Of a stretch of 64,000 nucleotides of DNA, positions 1 to 8,726 are shown piece after piece (the first letter of the stretch is position 1; the number at the start of each line of letters is the position of its first letter). The notes below the pieces were generated by a model. That model did no database searches and was not told the origin of the DNA. It was given only the letters and a program-made list of their open reading frames with translations. Position numbers and translations under genes: made by a program. This stretch comes from an uncultured Pelagibacteraceae bacterium (lineage in GTDB: Bacteria > Pseudomonadota > Alphaproteobacteria > Pelagibacterales > AG-422-B15), in contig CABYZQ010000002.1 of NCBI GenBank assembly GCA_902523535.1, positions 124,001 to 188,000 on the forward strand, read 5' to 3'.

Positions 1-763
1 ATCGAGCTGCTCCAGTTTGATATTTTGGACCAGTATTAATAACTAGCATTCCTCTTGAATACTTATGGTCACTTGATATGGGAAAGGGAAATTGATCAAT
101 CCACAGTGACGGTTCATTTTTTTTTATTTTAGGCATAATTTTTTTTAATACATTTTCTTTTATTCCAATATCTTCAACTACTACACTCCCACAATATTCT
201 TTACCTGGATGCAAAAAGTGACATATTTTCTTATTAAAAAATGTAATAGTTTTTTTACATTTAAAACATACTCCATAAATTTCAGAAGTATCACTATTTA
301 TCCCTGTAGGCACATCAATTGCATAAACATCTAACTTTGACATGTTAATCTTATTTATGAAATCAATTATATTTTCTGGAAGTTTTCTTGATAATCCAGT
401 ACCAAAAATTCCATCAACAACATAATCATACTGAGAGAGATCAGCTGAGTGTTGAATGAATAAATTATCGTCCAACTTGTCTTTATAGAACTGATTATCA
501 TTGGATAATTTTTTACCATCATCAAATGATAAAACATTTACCTTTTTGCCTGCATTATTTAAAAGCTTAGCAATTACATATCCATCACCACCGTTATTTC
601 CTGGACCACAAACAACAAGAGCTTTTGCATTCCCATTAATTGGTAGATTTTTAAAAACACTTGTACCAGCTTGTAACATTAATTTCTTACTACTAATTCC
701 ACTCTTTATTGTTAGTTCATCCGCAATTGACATTTCTTTGCTAGTAAGAATATATTCCGTCAT
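1..763 (-). CDS. nnr: NAD(P)H-hydrate epimerase / YjeF N-terminal domain protein, 3' truncated by window edge (absent from ORF track)
   Basis: Reverse-strand reading from ATG at 763: MTEYILTSKEMSIADELTIKSGISSKKLMLQAG...ALVVCGPGNNGGDGYVIAKLLNNAGKKV...VVDGIFGTGLSRKLP...AIDVPTGINSDT; YjeF_N motifs GPGNNGGDG and DxxFGTGL. Confidence 0.9.
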   Translation of the reverse strand, partial: MTEYILTSKEMSIADELTIKSGISSKKLMLQAGTSVFKNLPINGNAKALVVCGPGNNGGDGYVIAKLLNNAGKKVNVLSFDDGKKLSNDNQFYKDKLDDNLFIQHSADLSQYDYVVDGIFGTGLSRKLPENIIDFINKINMSKLDVYAIDVPTGINSDTSEIYGVCFKCKKTITFFNKKICHFLHPGKEYCGSVVVEDIGIKENVLKKIMPKIKKNEPSLWIDQFPFPISSDHKYSRGMLVINTGPKYQTGAAR

Positions 764-846
764 ACTTTAAGATATTTATATAAACTTATGAATTGCATGA
801 ATATTTTTATAATATTTTTTAATTACATTTCTCGATCATTGTCATT

Positions 847-873
847 TTGGCATATGATCATTATGTATATAAT
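847..873 (+). promoter_or_regulatory. Candidate sigma70-like promoter for glnB operon (TTGGCA-N15-TATAAT)
   Basis: TTGGCA 847-852 and TATAAT 868-873 upstream of glnB; the 15-bp spacer is short. Confidence 0.3.
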
Positions 874-938
874 CTAGCATTAATTTTAGTTTCCTTCAGG
901 AAATTAAACAAATAAAAACACTAATTAAAGTTTACTTA

Positions 939-1274
939 ATGAAGAAAATAGAAGCTGTAATAAAACCTTTTAAAATAGATGAAGTAAAGGAAGCCCTGGA
1001 GAAAGTTGGCGTAAGAGGGATTACTATGACTGAAGCAAAGGGATTAGGTAGGCAGCGAGGATTTACTGAGGTCAATACTGGTGTTGAATATGGAGATTTC
1101 CTTCCAAAAATAAAATTAGAAATAATTTTACAAGATGACTTAGTTGATACAGCTGTTGAGGCAATAAGGGCTTCAGCTAACACCAATAGAATTGGTGATG
1201 GTAAAATCTTTGTATCAACAATAGATACAGTCTTAAGAATAAGAACTGGAGAGACTGGTTCTGACGCATTGTAA
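939..1274 (+). CDS. glnB: Nitrogen regulatory protein P-II
   Basis: [20 protein letters not shown]...[26 protein letters not shown]...GDGKIFV...IRTGE; PII signature regions. Confidence 0.95.
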   Translation: MKKIEAVIKPFKIDEVKEALEKVGVRGITMTEAKGLGRQRGFTEVNTGVEYGDFLPKIKLEIILQDDLVDTAVEAIRASANTNRIGDGKIFVSTIDTVLRIRTGETGSDAL

Positions 1275-1299
1275 AATTTGTTAAGAAAGGGAAATTTAA

Positions 1300-2280
1300 A
1301 TGTCAGATATTAAAACATACGAATACATATGGTTAGATGGTTATAAGCCTGAACCATTTATGAGGAGTAAAGTAAAAGCAACTAGTGAAACGACTGCGCC
1401 CGATTGGTCATTTGATGGCTCGTCAACGCAACAAGCTGAGGGTGGAAGTTCAGATTGTCTTTTACTTCCTGTTCAAACTTATACAAATCCTAATGGCCAT
1501 GATTTGGTCATGACGCAAGTTCAAGCAGCTGATCATACAACTCACCCTTCAAACTTTCGAGCAGCGGCAGCTGAGGTGGTAACTGATGAATGGTGGTTTG
1601 GTTTTGAACAAGAATTTTTTTTCACTGACCCTAAAACTGGCGAGCCACTTGGATGGGAAGATGGAACTCCAAGAGAACAAGGGGAGTACTATTGTGGCGT
1701 TGGTGCAGGTAATGTTGTTGGAAGAAAAATATCTGATGCGCACTTAAAAGCGTGCATAGACCTTGGGATTACTTTAACTGGAACAAATGCTGAAGTTGCT
1801 CTTGGACAATGGGAATACCAATGTTTTGGAAAAGGGATTAAAGCAGCAGATGATTTATGGATTAGTCGTTACCTATTATTTAAAATCGCCGAAGAACACG
1901 GTGTGGGTGTCAATATTCATCCCAAGCCAAAAACTGGCGACTGGAATGGCTCAGGAATGCATACCAATTTCTCAAATGAGCAAATGCGTACTGGCGGTTC
2001 AGAAGAACTATTTTCCTCTATGTGTGATAAATTAGGTAAGGTTCATCAAGAAGGGATTGCAGCCTACGGATCAGACAATGACATGAGGCTTACTGGTCTC
2101 CATGAAACGCAGAGCATTGACCAATTCTCATATGGCGTTAGTGACAGGGGCGCAAGTATAAGAATTCCTGTTTATACCGTTGAGCATAATTGGAATGGGT
2201 ATTTAGAAGACAGAAGACCGGCTTCTAATGCAGATCCATACAAAATACTTGCTCATATTGTTGGAACATTAACCAAGTAG
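1300..2280 (+). CDS. Glutamine synthetase type II (eukaryotic-like GSII, beta-Grasp)
   Basis: WSFDGSSTQQAEGGSSDCLLLPV, GTNAEVALGQWEYQ, GSGMHTNFS, ASIRIPV, GYLEDRRPASNADPY motifs of the GSII family. Confidence 0.92.
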   Translation: MSDIKTYEYIWLDGYKPEPFMRSKVKATSETTAPDWSFDGSSTQQAEGGSSDCLLLPVQTYTNPNGHDLVMTQVQAADHTTHPSNFRAAAAEVVTDEWWFGFEQEFFFTDPKTGEPLGWEDGTPREQGEYYCGVGAGNVVGRKISDAHLKACIDLGITLTGTNAEVALGQWEYQCFGKGIKAADDLWISRYLLFKIAEEHGVGVNIHPKPKTGDWNGSGMHTNFSNEQMRTGGSEELFSSMCDKLGKVHQEGIAAYGSDNDMRLTGLHETQSIDQFSYGVSDRGASIRIPVYTVEHNWNGYLEDRRPASNADPYKILAHIVGTLTK

Positions 2281-2302
2281 TCATTAACTAACTAGACATT
2301 AG

Positions 2303-2338
2303 CTCAGTAAATGTGTTAATTCATTTACTGAGTAAATG
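2303..2338 (+). promoter_or_regulatory. Intercistronic inverted repeat with two alternative hairpins upstream of the glnA RBS
   Basis: CTCAGTAAATG (2303-2313) TGTTAATT CATTTACTGAG (2322-2332): perfect 11-bp stem; CATTTACTGAG overlaps a second copy AGTAAATG (2331-2338) forming CATTTA-CTGAG-TAAATG. Confidence 0.6.
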
Positions 2339-2355
2339 TATAGGGGAATGCTTTA

Positions 2356-3765
2356 ATGACGACGGTAAACGACGTATTAAAAAAAATTAGAGACAATGGT
2401 GTTAAGTATTTAGACTTAAGGTTTACAGACCCTAGGGGCAAGCTTCAACACTTGACGATGGATTGTTCAGTAGTAGATGAAAGCTTGCTGAACGAAGGTG
2501 TTTTTTTTGACGGATCTTCAATAGCTGGTTGGAAGGCCATCAATGAGTCAGACATGGTGCTTAGGCCCGACTTATCAACTACAGTGATGGACCCGTTTAC
2601 AGCTCAACCAACAATGATGGTGTTCTGTGATATTCTTGATGCAATAACTAAAGAGTCCTACGAAAGAGACCCAAGAAGCACTGCAAGAAAAGCGGAAGAA
2701 TTTGTTAAAAGCAGTGGTGTTGGCGATACTGTTTATATTGGACCAGAGGCAGAATTTTTTGTATTTGATGATGTTAAATTTCAAGTTGATATGAATAAAT
2801 CAATGTTTGAAATTGATAGCACTGAAGGACCTTATAACTCAGGAAAAAATTATGAAAGTGGCAATTTAGCTCATAGGCCAGGGATAAAGGGTGGCTACTT
2901 TCCAGTACCTCCTGTTGATAGCGCTCAAGATCTAAGAACAGAATTTCTTGAAGAGTTAAAAAACTTAGGGTTAAAAATGGAAAAACATCATCACGAGGTT
3001 GCGCCAAGTCAACATGAATTAGGCCTTCTATTTGATACCTTGCTCAAACAAGGTGATGCAATGCAGCTTTATAAGTACGGTGTTCACATGGTTGCAAACG
3101 CTTTTGGGAAAACTGCAACATTTATGCCTAAGCCTGTTAAAGGCGATAATGGTACAGGCATGCATACACATCAATCAATTTGGAAAAATGGAGAGCCTTT
3201 ATTTGCAGGAGATAAATATGCAGGACTTTCAGATATGGCTTTAAACTATATTGGCGGAATAATAAAACATGGTAAGGCCCTTAACGCATTTACAAACGCA
3301 AGTACTAATAGTTACAAAAGATTAATACCTGGATTTGAAGCCCCAGTAATATTAGTTTACTCAGCGAGAAACAGGTCTGCATCATGCAGAATACCAGTAT
3401 CTGATAGCCCTAAAGGTAAAAGAGTAGAAGTAAGATTTCCTGATCCTTCAGCAAATCCTTACTTAGCTTTTTCTGCAATGCTGATGGCTGGAATGGATGG
3501 TATAAAAAATAAAATTGATCCAGGAAAAGCAGCAGATGAAGATCTCTATGAGCTTTCGGATGCTGAAATAAAAAAATTACCAACTGTATGTGGATCTTTG
3601 AGAGAAGCTCTAGATTCTGTTGACGGAGATAGGGATTTTTTAACTGAAGGCGGCGTATTCACAAATGATCAAATTGATGGGTATATTGAACTAAAAATGG
3701 AAGAAGTGTACGACCTAGAGCATTCCCCTCACCCAATTGAATTTAAAAACTATTTCAGCGTTTGA
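2356..3765 (+). CDS. glnA: Glutamine synthetase type I
   Basis: Full-length 469-aa GSI; FFDGSSIAGW, GPEAEFFVFD, GDNGTGMHTHQSIW, NRSASCRIPV; adenylylation-site-like DEDLYELS. Confidence 0.97.
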   Translation: MTTVNDVLKKIRDNGVKYLDLRFTDPRGKLQHLTMDCSVVDESLLNEGVFFDGSSIAGWKAINESDMVLRPDLSTTVMDPFTAQPTMMVFCDILDAITKESYERDPRSTARKAEEFVKSSGVGDTVYIGPEAEFFVFDDVKFQVDMNKSMFEIDSTEGPYNSGKNYESGNLAHRPGIKGGYFPVPPVDSAQDLRTEFLEELKNLGLKMEKHHHEVAPSQHELGLLFDTLLKQGDAMQLYKYGVHMVANAFGKTATFMPKPVKGDNGTGMHTHQSIWKNGEPLFAGDKYAGLSDMALNYIGGIIKHGKALNAFTNASTNSYKRLIPGFEAPVILVYSARNRSASCRIPVSDSPKGKRVEVRFPDPSANPYLAFSAMLMAGMDGIKNKIDPGKAADEDLYELSDAEIKKLPTVCGSLREALDSVDGDRDFLTEGGVFTNDQIDGYIELKMEEVYDLEHSPHPIEFKNYFSV

Positions 3766-3832
3766 TTATTTATGTAATTATTGAAATTTTCTTAAATAAC
3801 GTTAATTTATTGTTACTTAAAGGAATTAAAAA

Positions 3833-5008
3833 ATGGAATTAACTACAGAACACGAGGAATTAAAAAGGTCTGCCCTCAGATTTGTTGAAGAAGAAATAAA
3901 TCCACATGTAGACGAATGGGAAGAAAATGAAATATTCCCTGCACATGATCTTTTCAAAAAACTTGGTGACCAAGGTTTCCTAGGGGTTACAAAACCTGAA
4001 CAATACGGTGGTGCTGGCTTAGATTACTCATACGGCGCTGTTTTAAATGAAGCCATGGCTCACATTAAATGCGGCGGAGTACCCATGGCAATCGGTGTGC
4101 AAACTGATATGTCAACACCGGCTCTTGCAAGATTTGGCAGCGAGGAAGTCTGTGAACAGTTTCTTAAGCCATCGATTTCTGGTGACTTTGTATCTTGCCT
4201 CGGCGTCTCAGAGCCCAGTGCTGGTTCAGATGTTGCCGCAATTAAAACGCATGCTGTAAAAGATGGGGATGACTATGTTATCAATGGATCAAAAATGTGG
4301 ATAACAAGTGGCACTCAAGCTGACTGGATGTGTATGCTCGCGAATACTGATAACGTTGCAAAAAATAAACATTTAAATAAATCTCTTATATGTGTACCTC
4401 TTAAAGAAAATGGGAAACGTGCTAAAGGGGTAACCATAAATAGAAAATTAAAAAAAATGGGAATGCATTCCTCTGATACAGCAGAAATATTTTTTGAGGA
4501 TGTTAGGGTCCCTCAAAGCTATTTAGTGGGAGAAGAAGGCAAAGGCTTTGTATATCAAATGATGCAATTTCAAGAAGAAAGATTATACGCCGCTATAGCA
4601 AACTACACATCATGTGAACTAGCTATTAATCAAACAATTGATTACACAAGACAAAGAAAAACATTCGGCAAACCAATCCTCGATAACCAGGTAGTTCATT
4701 TTAAATTAGCTGAACTCATGACAGAAGTTGAAGCTCTCAAGGCATTAACCTGGAAAGGTATTGATATTCATGTCAACGGAGGCGATTGTACAAAACTAGC
4801 TTCTATGTCAAAATTAAAATCAACTCGGCTTGCACGAAAAGTAAATGACGAATGTCTTCAGTTTTGGGGTGGAATGGGTTTTATGGATGAAACTCCTATC
4901 TCTCGCGCTTACAGGGATGGACGCCTTGGATCAATCGGTGGTGGTTCCGATGAAGTAATGCTTGGAATTATTTCAAAGTATTTAGATATATTGCCGGGAA
5001 AAAACTAA
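3833..5008 (+). CDS. Acyl-CoA dehydrogenase
   Basis: GVSEPSAGSDVAAIKT, GSKMWITSGTQADW, QFWGGMGFMDETPISRAYRDGRLGSIGGGSDEVML; ACAD family. Confidence 0.93.
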   Translation: MELTTEHEELKRSALRFVEEEINPHVDEWEENEIFPAHDLFKKLGDQGFLGVTKPEQYGGAGLDYSYGAVLNEAMAHIKCGGVPMAIGVQTDMSTPALARFGSEEVCEQFLKPSISGDFVSCLGVSEPSAGSDVAAIKTHAVKDGDDYVINGSKMWITSGTQADWMCMLANTDNVAKNKHLNKSLICVPLKENGKRAKGVTINRKLKKMGMHSSDTAEIFFEDVRVPQSYLVGEEGKGFVYQMMQFQEERLYAAIANYTSCELAINQTIDYTRQRKTFGKPILDNQVVHFKLAELMTEVEALKALTWKGIDIHVNGGDCTKLASMSKLKSTRLARKVNDECLQFWGGMGFMDETPISRAYRDGRLGSIGGGSDEVMLGIISKYLDILPGKN

Positions 5009-6646
5009 TTACATTCTCGCTACGCCAAATGTATTTGGCTTTAATTCTCTTTTATCTCCATCACTAATGATATTTAAACATTCACCTAATATTTTTCTTG
5101 TATCTCTTGGGTCAATTATTCCGTCATCCCATAGTCTAGCAGAACAAAAAATTGCTTCACCCTCTTCACGGTATTGGTCAATTATTTTTGTCTTCATGCC
5201 TTCTAACATCTCAAGATTTTCTCCATATATTTTTTTAGGGTCCATCCCTTTTTTTTCAGCTCCCTCCATGGCTACCTGAGCCATAGTTCTTGCGGCTTGC
5301 TCGCCACCCATTACACTCATCTTTGCATTTGGCCATGAAAATAAGAATCTTGGATCATAAGATCTTCCGGCCATTCCATATTCACCTGCACCAAAAGATG
5401 CTCCTATTCTTAAGGTTATCTTTGGAACCGTGCAGTTTGTAACTGCCTGTATCATTTTTGATCCATGTCTGATCATTCCTTTTGCTTCTTCTTTTGTCCC
5501 AACCATAAAACCAGTGATATTTTGTAAAAAAATAAGTGGGGTATTTGACTGGGAGCAAATCTGGATGAATTGTGTCGCCTTGTTTGCACTTTCAGAAAAT
5601 ATAGGACCATTATTTGCTAGAATACCGACTTTGTACCCATGAATACTAGCATGCCCCGTAATCAAAGTTTTACCCCAACCTTCTTTAAACTCTAAAAATT
5701 CAGATCCATCAGTAATTCTTGCTATTACTTCTCGGCAGTCATAAGGAGACTTGTAGTCAACTGGAACCACACCTGTTAGTTCATCGGGTGAGTAAATTGG
5801 TTCCTTGTAATCATTCTTTTGCGTAGTTTCAAAATCATTATCCCATCCAATATTTTTCATAACGTCACGAGCAATCTCAATTGCGTGAGCATCATCTTTA
5901 GCCATGTATTCTGCAAGGCCAGATACTGCATAATGTAAATCTGCTCCACCAATTTCTTCATCAGTTGCTATTTCACCCAGCGAAGCTCTAAGAAGAGGTG
6001 GTCCTGCAAGAAATATCTTAGATCTTTCTTTAACTACTATTATGTAATCAGATAAACCCGTTTGATATGCTCCACCGGCAGTCGATGAACCGTGTACTAC
6101 ACCTATTGTTGGGATTCCCATGGCAGACATTTTTGCTAAATTTGCAAAGCTTCTTCCACCTTTAATAAACATATCTGTTTGTCGAAGCAAATTGGCTCCT
6201 GCGCTTTCAATTAATTGTATAAAAGGCAATTTGTTTTCAAAAATCATCTGTGCGCCTCTTAGTCCTTTTTCAACACCCATAGCTGAACTACTTCCGCCTT
6301 TGATACCTGCATCTGATACACCAATCATGCATCTTACTCCTGATACATAACCTATACCTCCAATGCCATTGCCCCAACCAATACTCTTTTCTCCATCATC
6401 ATCGCCAATCTTGTAGCCAGCTAAAGTTGACAGCGGAAGCCAAAAGCTTCCAGGATCAAGTAGTTTTTTAAGTCTATCTCGAGGCAATAGTTGGCCCCTT
6501 TTTTCAAACTTATCTTTTGATCTGGCTGAGTTATCGGCAATTTTTTTCTCTAAAGTTCTGACTTCATCTATTAATTTTGCATGATCCTGCTGGTTCTTCT
6601 TAAAAGATTTTGAATTGATCATGATTTTTGACTCAATGACTGGCAT
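5009..6646 (-). CDS. Acyl-CoA carboxylase carboxyltransferase (beta) subunit, methylcrotonyl/geranyl-CoA carboxylase-like
   Basis: LLPRDRLKKLLDPGSFW, GSSTAGGAYQTGLSDY, FLAGPPLLRASLGE, QNITGFMVGTKEEAKGMIRHGSKMI, DDGIIDPRDTRKILGECL. Confidence 0.9.
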   Translation of the reverse strand: MPVIESKIMINSKSFKKNQQDHAKLIDEVRTLEKKIADNSARSKDKFEKRGQLLPRDRLKKLLDPGSFWLPLSTLAGYKIGDDDGEKSIGWGNGIGGIGYVSGVRCMIGVSDAGIKGGSSSAMGVEKGLRGAQMIFENKLPFIQLIESAGANLLRQTDMFIKGGRSFANLAKMSAMGIPTIGVVHGSSTAGGAYQTGLSDYIIVVKERSKIFLAGPPLLRASLGEIATDEEIGGADLHYAVSGLAEYMAKDDAHAIEIARDVMKNIGWDNDFETTQKNDYKEPIYSPDELTGVVPVDYKSPYDCREVIARITDGSEFLEFKEGWGKTLITGHASIHGYKVGILANNGPIFSESANKATQFIQICSQSNTPLIFLQNITGFMVGTKEEAKGMIRHGSKMIQAVTNCTVPKITLRIGASFGAGEYGMAGRSYDPRFLFSWPNAKMSVMGGEQAARTMAQVAMEGAEKKGMDPKKIYGENLEMLEGMKTKIIDQYREEGEAIFCSARLWDDGIIDPRDTRKILGECLNIISDGDKRELKPNTFGVARM

Positions 6647-6728
6647 AGTAAAACTCTAATAATTTCATGTCGTTAGACTAATAAAATATTACACAATGTA
6701 AAGAATCTTATAAACAATAGAGCTGGCC

Positions 6729-8726
6729 ATGATTAAAAAAAATATCAAGAAAAAGTTACCTAAAAAAGACAAGCTAAAAAATAAAATAGTTAGCAAATCA
6801 AGTAAAAGTTATACAGCAAAGGATATTGAGGTCCTTGAGGGGTTAGAGCCAGTTAGAAAAAGACCGGGCATGTATATTGGCGGTACTGACATTTTAGCGA
6901 TGCATCACCTAGTAAGTGAGGTACTTGACAATTCAATGGATGAAGTAGTAGCTGGTCATGCTAACAAAGTAGAAATAAACCTAAAAAATAACTCTACTAT
7001 AGAAATATCTGATAATGGAAGAGGCATTCCAGTCGACAAGCATCCTAAATTCAAAATACCTGCCGCCGAAGTCATTATGACTACACTTCATTCAGGAGGA
7101 AAATTTTCTAACAACAGCTATAAAACATCAGGAGGGTTACATGGCGTTGGCATTTCAGTAGTTAATGCCCTTTCGAAAAAATTAACCCTTGAAATTGCGA
7201 GAGATAAAAAATATTTCTCACAAGTTTACCAACAAGGCAATCCTAAAACAAAATTAAAATCTTCCTCAAAAGGCTCATTGAAAAAAGGTACAAGAATAGT
7301 TTTTTCTCCAGATACTGAAATATTTGGTGATGACGCCTATTTCGATGCTTCGATTATTTATAATATGGCCAAAGCAAAAGCTTATTTGATACCCGATGTT
7401 GAGATTCATTGGTCTTGTGATAAATCTGTTTCAAAAAAGAATGTGCCCCTTAAGGATAAACTACACTATTCAGATGGGATAAAGGATTATCTTCATAGCT
7501 TGTGTTCACCGCAAGATCCAATATTTGAAGATCCCTTTTATTTTAATACAAAAATTAGTGACGAAGACGGAAAGATAGAAGGAATTGTCAATTGGTTTGA
7601 TGCCATGGAACCGATAAATGAGTCATATTGCAATACAATAAAAACGCCTATGGGGGGAACGCATGAAAGTGGATTCAAAACAGGTGTATTTAAAGCCTTT
7701 AAAGAGTTTTCAAAATTAAAATACGAAAAAAAATCATCGCAGATAAATCAGGAAGATCTATTTGGATCTTCAGCTTCTATTCTATCTGTATTTCTTGAAA
7801 ACCCAGAATTTCAAGGGCAAACGAAGGAAAAACTATCCAGTATTGAACCGGGAAGAAAGATAGAGAGCAAAATTAAAATATTATTTGAACAATGGCTTAC
7901 TTCAAAAACAAAATCAGCTGAGGAATTATTCCTATATGCTTTCAACAGATCTCAATTACGACTTCAGAACAGATCAAATCAAATAATTGATAAAAATATA
8001 AAAAGAAAAAAGACAACTTTGCCGGGGAAACTAGCTGATTGCTCAATAGACGGCAATAAAGGAACAGAAATATTTTTAGTAGAAGGAGATTCTGCTGGAG
8101 GGTCAGCGAAACAAGCAAGAGATCGTAAAACCCAAGCTATTTTACCATTGAGAGGAAAAATATTAAACGTAGTAAGTGCAGGGAGAGAAAAAATTAACGC
8201 TAATCAAGAAATTATTGATTTAGTGCAAGCCATTGGTTGCAAGAGAGGCGAAAAATTTAATTCAAAAGATATCAGGTATGAGAAAATCATTATAATGACA
8301 GATGCTGATGTTGATGGTGCCCATATATCAACATTATTGATGTCTTTCTTTTATAAAGAATTCCCTAAATTGATCGATGAGGGCCATTTATATCTTTCTG
8401 TACCTCCACTATTTAAAATATCTAAGGGTTCTAAAATATTATACGCCGTAGATGATAAACATCGGGACCAAATCATAAAGTCTGAGTTTAAGGGTGGTGA
8501 AGTTATGATAAATAGATTTAAAGGCTTAGGAGAAATGATGCCCGCGCAATTAAAGGAAACAACAATGTCGCCAGAGAACAGAACTTTATTAAAAGTCCAA
8601 ATTGCACCAAAAGATAAAAATAAAACAAAGAAATCCGTAGAGGCTCTCATGGGGAAAAGGCCAGAGCTTAGGTTCAAATTTATAATAGATAATTCTAAAA
8701 GTATTTCGGCAGAAAATATTCTTTAA
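6729..8726 (+). CDS. parE: DNA topoisomerase IV subunit B
   Basis: EVLEGLEPVRKRPGMYIGGTD, DNGRGIPVD, SGGLHGVGISVVNALS, LVEGDSAGGSAKQARDR, IIMTDADVDGAHI; ParE-type C-terminus (GLGEMMPAQLKETTM). Confidence 0.93.
   Translation: MIKKNIKKKLPKKDKLKNKIVSKSSKSYTAKDIEVLEGLEPVRKRPGMYIGGTDILAMHHLVSEVLDNSMDEVVAGHANKVEINLKNNSTIEISDNGRGIPVDKHPKFKIPAAEVIMTTLHSGGKFSNNSYKTSGGLHGVGISVVNALSKKLTLEIARDKKYFSQVYQQGNPKTKLKSSSKGSLKKGTRIVFSPDTEIFGDDAYFDASIIYNMAKAKAYLIPDVEIHWSCDKSVSKKNVPLKDKLHYSDGIKDYLHSLCSPQDPIFEDPFYFNTKISDEDGKIEGIVNWFDAMEPINESYCNTIKTPMGGTHESGFKTGVFKAFKEFSKLKYEKKSSQINQEDLFGSSASILSVFLENPEFQGQTKEKLSSIEPGRKIESKIKILFEQWLTSKTKSAEELFLYAFNRSQLRLQNRSNQIIDKNIKRKKTTLPGKLADCSIDGNKGTEIFLVEGDSAGGSAKQARDRKTQAILPLRGKILNVVSAGREKINANQEIIDLVQAIGCKRGEKFNSKDIRYEKIIIMTDADVDGAHISTLLMSFFYKEFPKLIDEGHLYLSVPPLFKISKGSKILYAVDDKHRDQIIKSEFKGGEVMINRFKGLGEMMPAQLKETTMSPENRTLLKVQIAPKDKNKTKKSVEALMGKRPELRFKFIIDNSKSISAENIL

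Noticed and set aside
501-770. 89-aa plus-strand ORF
   Set aside because: Antisense shadow of the truncated YjeF_N/Nnr gene read on the minus strand; no recognisable domain.
932-1186. 84-aa minus-strand ORF across glnB
   Set aside because: Antisense to a clear P-II gene; low-complexity Ser/Phe composition typical of shadow ORFs.
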